Below are positions 29,059 to 32,893 of a DNA stretch of 32,893 nucleotides, one piece after another (the first letter of the stretch is position 1; each line of letters opens with the position of its first letter). The position numbers and the translations under genes were made by a program. The stretch comes from a virus: positions 1 to 32,893 of IMG/VR virus record IMGVR_UViG_3300035698_025639. The stretch is one strand, 5' to 3'. Below the pieces are notes generated by a model that saw nothing but the letters and a program-made list of their open reading frames with translations, had not been told where the DNA came from and ran no database searches.

Positions 29059-29912
29059 GAAATGCGTTCCCCATCTGCGTTAACGTAAAATGGCAAACCT
29101 GTTTCTGTGTCGATTAATTTGAATTTCTTCTTGGTAAGGTCTGTTTCGTTCCCTTGTTTTTCAGCCCGTATTTTTTTCAGCCGCATCATAGCAGCTTCAA
29201 TTGCTATGAATTTCTTTCGGAAGGAATTTCCGGTATGCGCAATGGGAACGTAATCGCTGTTTTCTTGAATTAGGTCACCCTTTCTCAATTCTTGGCAATA
29301 CCAAACCAATACAACACGAATTCGTTCAATAGATTGTCCGTCCAATGAATGAATCTTGAAAAAGGATAGCGTCCAACTGGCAACATTACTTCTTGTATTG
29401 ACTTTCCTACTTTTTGCTATGGACCGTTTGAAATTCTCTGCCCATTTTTTCCAAGTGGGATGTTCTTTCGAGGAAGACATATTTCCCTTCGACACTTGTG
29501 GCGAAGAATGAGATTTAGATATAGTCTCTTTCCCTAATAGATCAGACTCGCGGTTTTCCGCTAGTCTGCCTAGCGGTTTTCCGCTAGTCTGCCTCGCGGT
29601 TTTCCGTAGTTTCGTGTTTGAATTGTAGGAAGGTGCCAGGTGTCGTTTGCGACCGTCGAAGGATGTTTGAATTAAGAGTTCTATACTTTTCAAGTGGCGT
29701 ATCATTTCACTGATTTGGCGTTCACTTGAATGAAGACGCACTCCAAGATATTCGTTTGAAGCAAAGCAATCTTCCCCTTTTGGGTCACATAGAGAATCAA
29801 TCATCATAAGCAAGATAGCTTCCTTGCTATTTATTTCCCTCTTTTCAATTTTCTCCATCACTTCTGGGCGAAGCCAAACACCACGAAAATACTGTTGGTG
29901 AGTTTCACTCAT
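29055..29912 (-). CDS. Replication initiator or helicase loader with winged helix
   Basis: 285 residues. The N-terminal ~95 residues have a winged-helix pattern (NSKEAILLMMIDSLCD, CFASNEYLGVRLHSSERQISEMIRHLKSI), as in phage O-type and DnaD-like initiators. The middle is polar and low-complexity; the C-terminal half is helical (WKKWAENFKRSIAKSRK and later). The gene lies between primase and DnaB-like helicase, and holds three 23-bp iterons at 29550-29606, as lambda O holds its origin. A role in origin recognition or helicase loading is likely; no ATPase motif is present. Start overlaps the primase end. Confidence 0.65.
   Translation of the reverse strand: MSETHQQYFRGVWLRPEVMEKIEKREINSKEAILLMMIDSLCDPKGEDCFASNEYLGVRLHSSERQISEMIRHLKSIELLIQTSFDGRKRHLAPSYNSNTKLRKTARQTSGKPLGRLAENRESDLLGKETISKSHSSPQVSKGNMSSSKEHPTWKKWAENFKRSIAKSRKVNTRSNVASWTLSFFKIHSLDGQSIERIRVVLVWYCQELRKGDLIQENSDYVPIAHTGNSFRKKFIAIEAAMMRLKKIRAEKQGNETDLTKKKFKLIDTETGLPFYVNADGERIS
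29550..29606. repeat. Three 23-bp iterons, candidate replication origin
   Basis: The 11-base core GCGGTTTTCCG occurs at 29550, 29573 and 29596, separated by near-identical 12-base spacers. Each core is an inverted repeat (GCGG-TTTT-CCGC in two of them). Since 23 is not a codon multiple, the same DNA is read in all three frames in the host gene, encoding RKTA, GKPL and AENR, so the repeat is not kept for the protein. It is flanked on the left by an AT-rich stretch (29510-29545). Iterons inside an initiator gene are the lambda arrangement. Confidence 0.75.
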
Positions 29913-30810
29913 TCGAGATTCCCTCCATTATTTCGTCAGCTTCTTGTTGATTCAAATCCCCAGGGTCGCAAAGCAAATCGGAAATGATTTCCGTAGTTCC
30001 GGGATACAGCGACAGGGTTTCACCAAGACGCTGAGCTTGACGTTGTGCGTTGGAATCTGGGTCCAGCATGATGAATCTTTGAGAGAAAGATTTCAGTTGA
30101 AATACCTGTTCCATCGTCCAATCGATTCCTAACAATGCAACGGCGCCAGGACCAAGACGCCAGACATCGGCTGGGCCTTCCACTATTACGCAGAAATCGT
30201 TGACGGCTGCGTGGATTCCGTATAGTAGCGAAGTGGGAGGAACAAGAATGTGCTTGTTGTCGCTCATCTTGTATTTGGGTTTGACTCCGCGTTGAACGGA
30301 ACGTCCACACCATGCTATTGGAGCACTTTCCCGATTACAAATTGGGAACATTATTCTCCAGTTCCAATCTTTGGAAAGGTGGCGTGTTCCTTTCAAGTCC
30401 CAGGTGGTGACCAAAGTATCAGGGTCAAATTTTCTTTTCTTCAGATACCTCCGGTGACGGGAGTTTATTGGTTGTACACCATGGGGAGTCCATAGGGTTT
30501 TTGGACGGCTTTTGACTGTGGGGATTTTCCGGTCACCGTCTGTGCGGAATTGCCCGAAGGCTTTGCGAACGGTGGGTTCATCCCGAAGGAGTCTGGTGAG
30601 AACGTCCCATACACGATGGCTTCCACACCGCCAGCAACTGAAATTACCTTTCGTCAAGGAGAAACCTAGGTGATATCCATGCGTTCCATCGGTACAAAAT
30701 GGACAATGGGTTTGAGCCCAACCCTCGTGGCAATGATGGTGGCCATTTTCAAGAAAAGGCAGATTATACTCCGCACATAAAGAGCGGAAATCAAGTGTGC
30801 TTTTTGACAT
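29905..30810 (-). CDS. DNA primase (zinc finger plus TOPRIM)
   Basis: 301 residues. An N-terminal CHC2-type zinc site: HCPFC then CWRC. After a ~90-residue middle domain comes a TOPRIM domain: FCVIVEGPADVWRLG (catalytic Glu), FIMLDPDSNAQRQA (DxD) and CDPGDLN. The order is that of DnaG-type and T7-type primases, without a fused helicase. It should make RNA primers with the DnaB-like helicase. Start overlaps the ribbon-helix-helix gene by 20 bases. Confidence 0.85.
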   Translation of the reverse strand: MSKSTLDFRSLCAEYNLPFLENGHHHCHEGWAQTHCPFCTDGTHGYHLGFSLTKGNFSCWRCGSHRVWDVLTRLLRDEPTVRKAFGQFRTDGDRKIPTVKSRPKTLWTPHGVQPINSRHRRYLKKRKFDPDTLVTTWDLKGTRHLSKDWNWRIMFPICNRESAPIAWCGRSVQRGVKPKYKMSDNKHILVPPTSLLYGIHAAVNDFCVIVEGPADVWRLGPGAVALLGIDWTMEQVFQLKSFSQRFIMLDPDSNAQRQAQRLGETLSLYPGTTEIISDLLCDPGDLNQQEADEIMEGISNE

Positions 30811-30967
30811 CTGCGATGAAGCCTCTCATCATATCCATGATAACGCTTTTCATGGGGATACCTTTTTTGGCGCACGCTGCTTTGAAATCATTTTTTACGG
30901 ATTCGGGAACACCCCAAATCAGTAGTGCTTTTTCTGCAATTTCTTCTCTAATTTTGTTGGAGGTCAT
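30791..30967 (-). CDS. Small ribbon-helix-helix-like protein (58 aa)
   Basis: ATG 30967 with AAAGGAAAAC upstream, overlapping the SNF2 gene end by 20 bases; TGA 30791 overlaps the primase start by 20. The C-terminal ~40 residues (IWGVPESVKNDFKAACAKKG, then MKSVIMDMMRGFIADV) fit a ribbon-helix-helix fold: short strand, two helices. Such proteins are dimeric DNA-binding regulators. It may control the replication operon. Confidence 0.65.
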   Translation of the reverse strand: MTSNKIREEIAEKALLIWGVPESVKNDFKAACAKKGIPMKSVIMDMMRGFIADVKKHT

Positions 30968-32393
30968 TTTGTTTTCCTTTGAATAGTTCTAAGATGCGAT
31001 TTCCACCATCCAGAACCTTTGTACATATATCGTGTTTGCTCTGGATTAGTTCGACTATTTTTTCTTCAACAGTATCCTTTCCCACCATGTAGAAAACGTT
31101 AACAGAGGAAGCATTTTGACCAATACGCAAGCATCGGTCTTCGGCTTGCTCGTGTTCCGAAAAATTCCAACCTAGTTCAACAAATAGAACGGTGGAGGCT
31201 ACTTGTTGAAGTCCGTCCAAACCAATTCCAGCTGCTTTCAATTGTCCCAAGAAGATTCGACATCGTGGGTCGTGTTGAAATTTCCAAACAGCCTTGGGAC
31301 GTTTCTTAGCTGGCACACCGCCATCGACGTGAGCGGAAGTGGGGAAGGTTTTGTGGAGTTCCTTCATGATGCGTTTGTGAACGCAGAAGATGACCAACTT
31401 CTCATTGGAAGATTCAAGGAAGTCCGTCACCCAGGTTTTCAAAGCGGAGATTTTCCCTTCACTGGCGATGCGTTTCAACGCTCCTAGTTTGGTCATCGCT
31501 ACTCCGCCGCTTTGATTGATTTGTTCTGCTTTTTCTTCTCCATATTTTTCCTTCATCCAGTTGAGAAAGGAATCTTCCGCTCGGGAATATTCCCGTTGAT
31601 TAGAAATGGACACGGGAATGACGGAACGAATTTTTGGAGGGAGTTCTTTGGCCACTTCCGTCTTCAAACGTCGAATCATAATCGACTGAAGACGCACATG
31701 TAGTTCGTCTAGGTTTGCGGCACCGGAAAAATCCCATCCACGACCACGGAATCCTTTTTTGGGATTACAATACTTGAAGGCATATTTCCAGAATGACTTG
31801 AATTCTTTGGGCGCAATTAGATTGAGGATAGGAAAGAATTCAATAGGTGCTTTTTCAATCGGAGTTCCGCTGGCTGCGATGATATGCGGGATACTCCGTC
31901 CCAGAGCGATGGCCGCACGAGTGCGAAGTGCTTCCCGGTTTTTAATGTAGTGGAACTCATCGAGGATGAGACACTCTGGATGAAGTTTTTTCAGTTCGTT
32001 GACCCAGGGAAAAATAGGCCGCATGCCCTTTCTTCGTTTGCCTCCAGGCCATTTGGCGGTGGCGAGAATTTTGTAGTTGAGAATGATAACGTTTCTGAGT
32101 GGTTTATATGGTTTGGTTCCTTCCAAGATTTCGGAATCAATACCAGCGTGTTCTTTGAGTTGTTCGGCCCATTGATATTTGATGTTGGAGGGACAGACGA
32201 TGATGACGGGATAGACCATCGGATTGAGCACAAGCCATCCAATTGCCTCCAGGGTTTTTCCGAGTCCCATATCATCACCCAGAATACCACGGCCTTGATT
32301 TCGTTCAAGATGGAGAATGGCTTGCCCCTGATACTTCTTGAGCTTCGTGTTCAAGGCTTTGTGCAGGAGTATTTTCAAGTCATTCAGTTTCAT
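30948..32393 (-). CDS. SNF2-family helicase/translocase
   Basis: 481 residues. SF2 motifs: KKYQGQAILHLERNQGRGIL, Walker A DDMGLGKTLEAIG (~40-52), motif II ILDEFHYIKN, motif III AASGTPIE, and in the second domain KLVIFCVHKRIM, FLGQLKAAGIGLDGLQ (motif V) and QAEDRCLRIGQ (motif VI). Layout matches SNF2/SMARCAL1-like annealing translocases, which occur in phages. Likely function: remodelling of stalled forks or branch migration, comparable to UvsW. First large gene of the leftward transcript seen in the window. Weak GAAGAAA ribosome binding site. Confidence 0.88.
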   Translation of the reverse strand: MKLNDLKILLHKALNTKLKKYQGQAILHLERNQGRGILGDDMGLGKTLEAIGWLVLNPMVYPVIIVCPSNIKYQWAEQLKEHAGIDSEILEGTKPYKPLRNVIILNYKILATAKWPGGKRRKGMRPIFPWVNELKKLHPECLILDEFHYIKNREALRTRAAIALGRSIPHIIAASGTPIEKAPIEFFPILNLIAPKEFKSFWKYAFKYCNPKKGFRGRGWDFSGAANLDELHVRLQSIMIRRLKTEVAKELPPKIRSVIPVSISNQREYSRAEDSFLNWMKEKYGEEKAEQINQSGGVAMTKLGALKRIASEGKISALKTWVTDFLESSNEKLVIFCVHKRIMKELHKTFPTSAHVDGGVPAKKRPKAVWKFQHDPRCRIFLGQLKAAGIGLDGLQQVASTVLFVELGWNFSEHEQAEDRCLRIGQNASSVNVFYMVGKDTVEEKIVELIQSKHDICTKVLDGGNRILELFKGKQNDLQQN

Positions 32394-32446
32394 TTTCTTC
32401 TTTTTTCATTTTCGAGTTTCGGTTGGTATGGAAGGGGCATTTCTCG

Positions 32447-32662
32447 TCAAGCAAGCACTTCGTCTTCAACAAGGCGTTTTTTCCCGAGTTCTGTCCATAT
32501 GCGGAAATGGGTGTCCATGGGGAATCGATAGCCATGTCTTACGATGGTTTCGTTTTTGATAGTGAGTTCAACGGTTTTGTTTGCTGGCGGTAATTCGGTA
32601 GTGTTTTTGGAAAGAGGAATCCACGCACGTATTTGCGCAAAGTTTTCATTATGAGTTGGCAT
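32447..32662 (-). CDS. Hypothetical protein (71 aa)
   Basis: 71 residues with predicted beta strands (TVELTIKNETIVRHGYRF) and a charged C-terminus. GGAAG precedes ATG 32662. No recognisable motif. The 53-base gap after it (32394-32446) holds only a 16-codon ORF and no clear signal. It lies between the partial edge gene and the SNF2 gene. Confidence 0.65.
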   Translation of the reverse strand: MPTHNENFAQIRAWIPLSKNTTELPPANKTVELTIKNETIVRHGYRFPMDTHFRIWTELGKKRLVEDEVLA

Positions 32663-32673
32663 CGTTTTTCTTC

Positions 32674-32893
32674 CTATGTCCTAGACAGACACTCACGGAT
32701 TTCCGAGGAAGCACTCTCAGCCACCTCAGGAGCCCAATCTAACACGTCAACCAAGTACTCGTACAGGTTTCGTTGCCTGGTGTGCTTAGAACGCCCACGG
32801 GTGGGCTTTACTTCATTCCATAGGTCTTTGGGAACGTCGATGAGAATATTGACCAAGGCTTGGCTTTCCTCGGATAATTCTTCCAGGAAGGAA
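32674..32893 (-). CDS. Unidentified protein, C-terminal part (partial at right edge)
   Basis: The frame is open to the right edge, so the gene starts outside the window; the TTG at 32856 is not a likely start. The visible 72 residues include EELSEESQALVNILIDVP, then a basic stretch (KPTRGRSKHTRQ) and an acidic tail. The VNILIDVPKDLW segment could be a ribbon-helix-helix strand, but evidence is thin. It ends 11 bases before the next ATG. Confidence 0.6.
   Translation of the reverse strand, partial: SFLEELSEESQALVNILIDVPKDLWNEVKPTRGRSKHTRQRNLYEYLVDVLDWAPEVAESASSEIRECLSRT

Noticed and set aside
31884-32531. 215-aa plus-strand ORF opposite the SNF2 gene
   Set aside because: Antisense to clear SF2 helicase motifs; no start signal and no recognisable domain.
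1-32893. tRNA, rRNA genes or CRISPR arrays
   Set aside because: I saw no cloverleaf with conserved T-loop, no rRNA-like stretch and no regular spaced repeats; tRNAs could be missed by eye.

Overview
The window looks like the replication and recombination half of a tailed bacteriophage genome (or prophage), with no host genes visible. A short rightward block (1-1784) converges on a strong hairpin terminator. From there to the right edge (1872-32893) every gene I accept is on the minus strand, packed tightly, with repeated stop/start overlaps of the ATGA type that suggest translational coupling. No capsid, tail or terminase gene is recognisable, so host and phage group cannot be named.

Reading the minus strand in its direction of transcription (right to left): a partial gene; a small gene; an SNF2-type helicase; a ribbon-helix-helix-like protein; a zinc-finger/TOPRIM primase; a putative initiator carrying three 23-bp iterons (candidate origin); a DnaB-type helicase; and a promoter-bearing 114-bp repeat. 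Next comes an unusual accessory block (about 19.3-27.1 kb): two related SplB-like radical SAM enzymes, a methyltransferase-like protein, an aldo/keto reductase, a second clamp-like protein, a GT-A-like glycosyltransferase and a GNAT/DUF2156-like acyltransferase. A DNA-modification or DNA-repair role is possible but not shown.

The core replisome follows: DnaN-like sliding clamp, family-4-type uracil-DNA glycosylase fused to a 3'-5' exonuclease, MazG-like protein, family A polymerase, clamp loader, UvsY-like protein, gp32-like SSB, RecA/UvsX-like recombinase, a zinc protein and a UvrD-like helicase. Then come a small membrane protein, a zinc-finger protein, a FEN-type 5' nuclease, a PDDEXK nuclease, a candidate endolysin, and an SbcC/SbcD system in which SbcC is split into pieces with an HNH endonuclease gene between them. 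An excisionase-like DNA-binding protein ends the block.

Split or interrupted genes recur: polymerase/exonuclease, SbcC in three parts, a helicase with an in-frame TAA, an SSB with several homopolymer-associated frame breaks, and a possible -1 frameshift in a small exported protein. Some may be real biology; the homopolymer-linked ones may be assembly errors and should be checked against reads. All family calls come from motif reading, without database searches.
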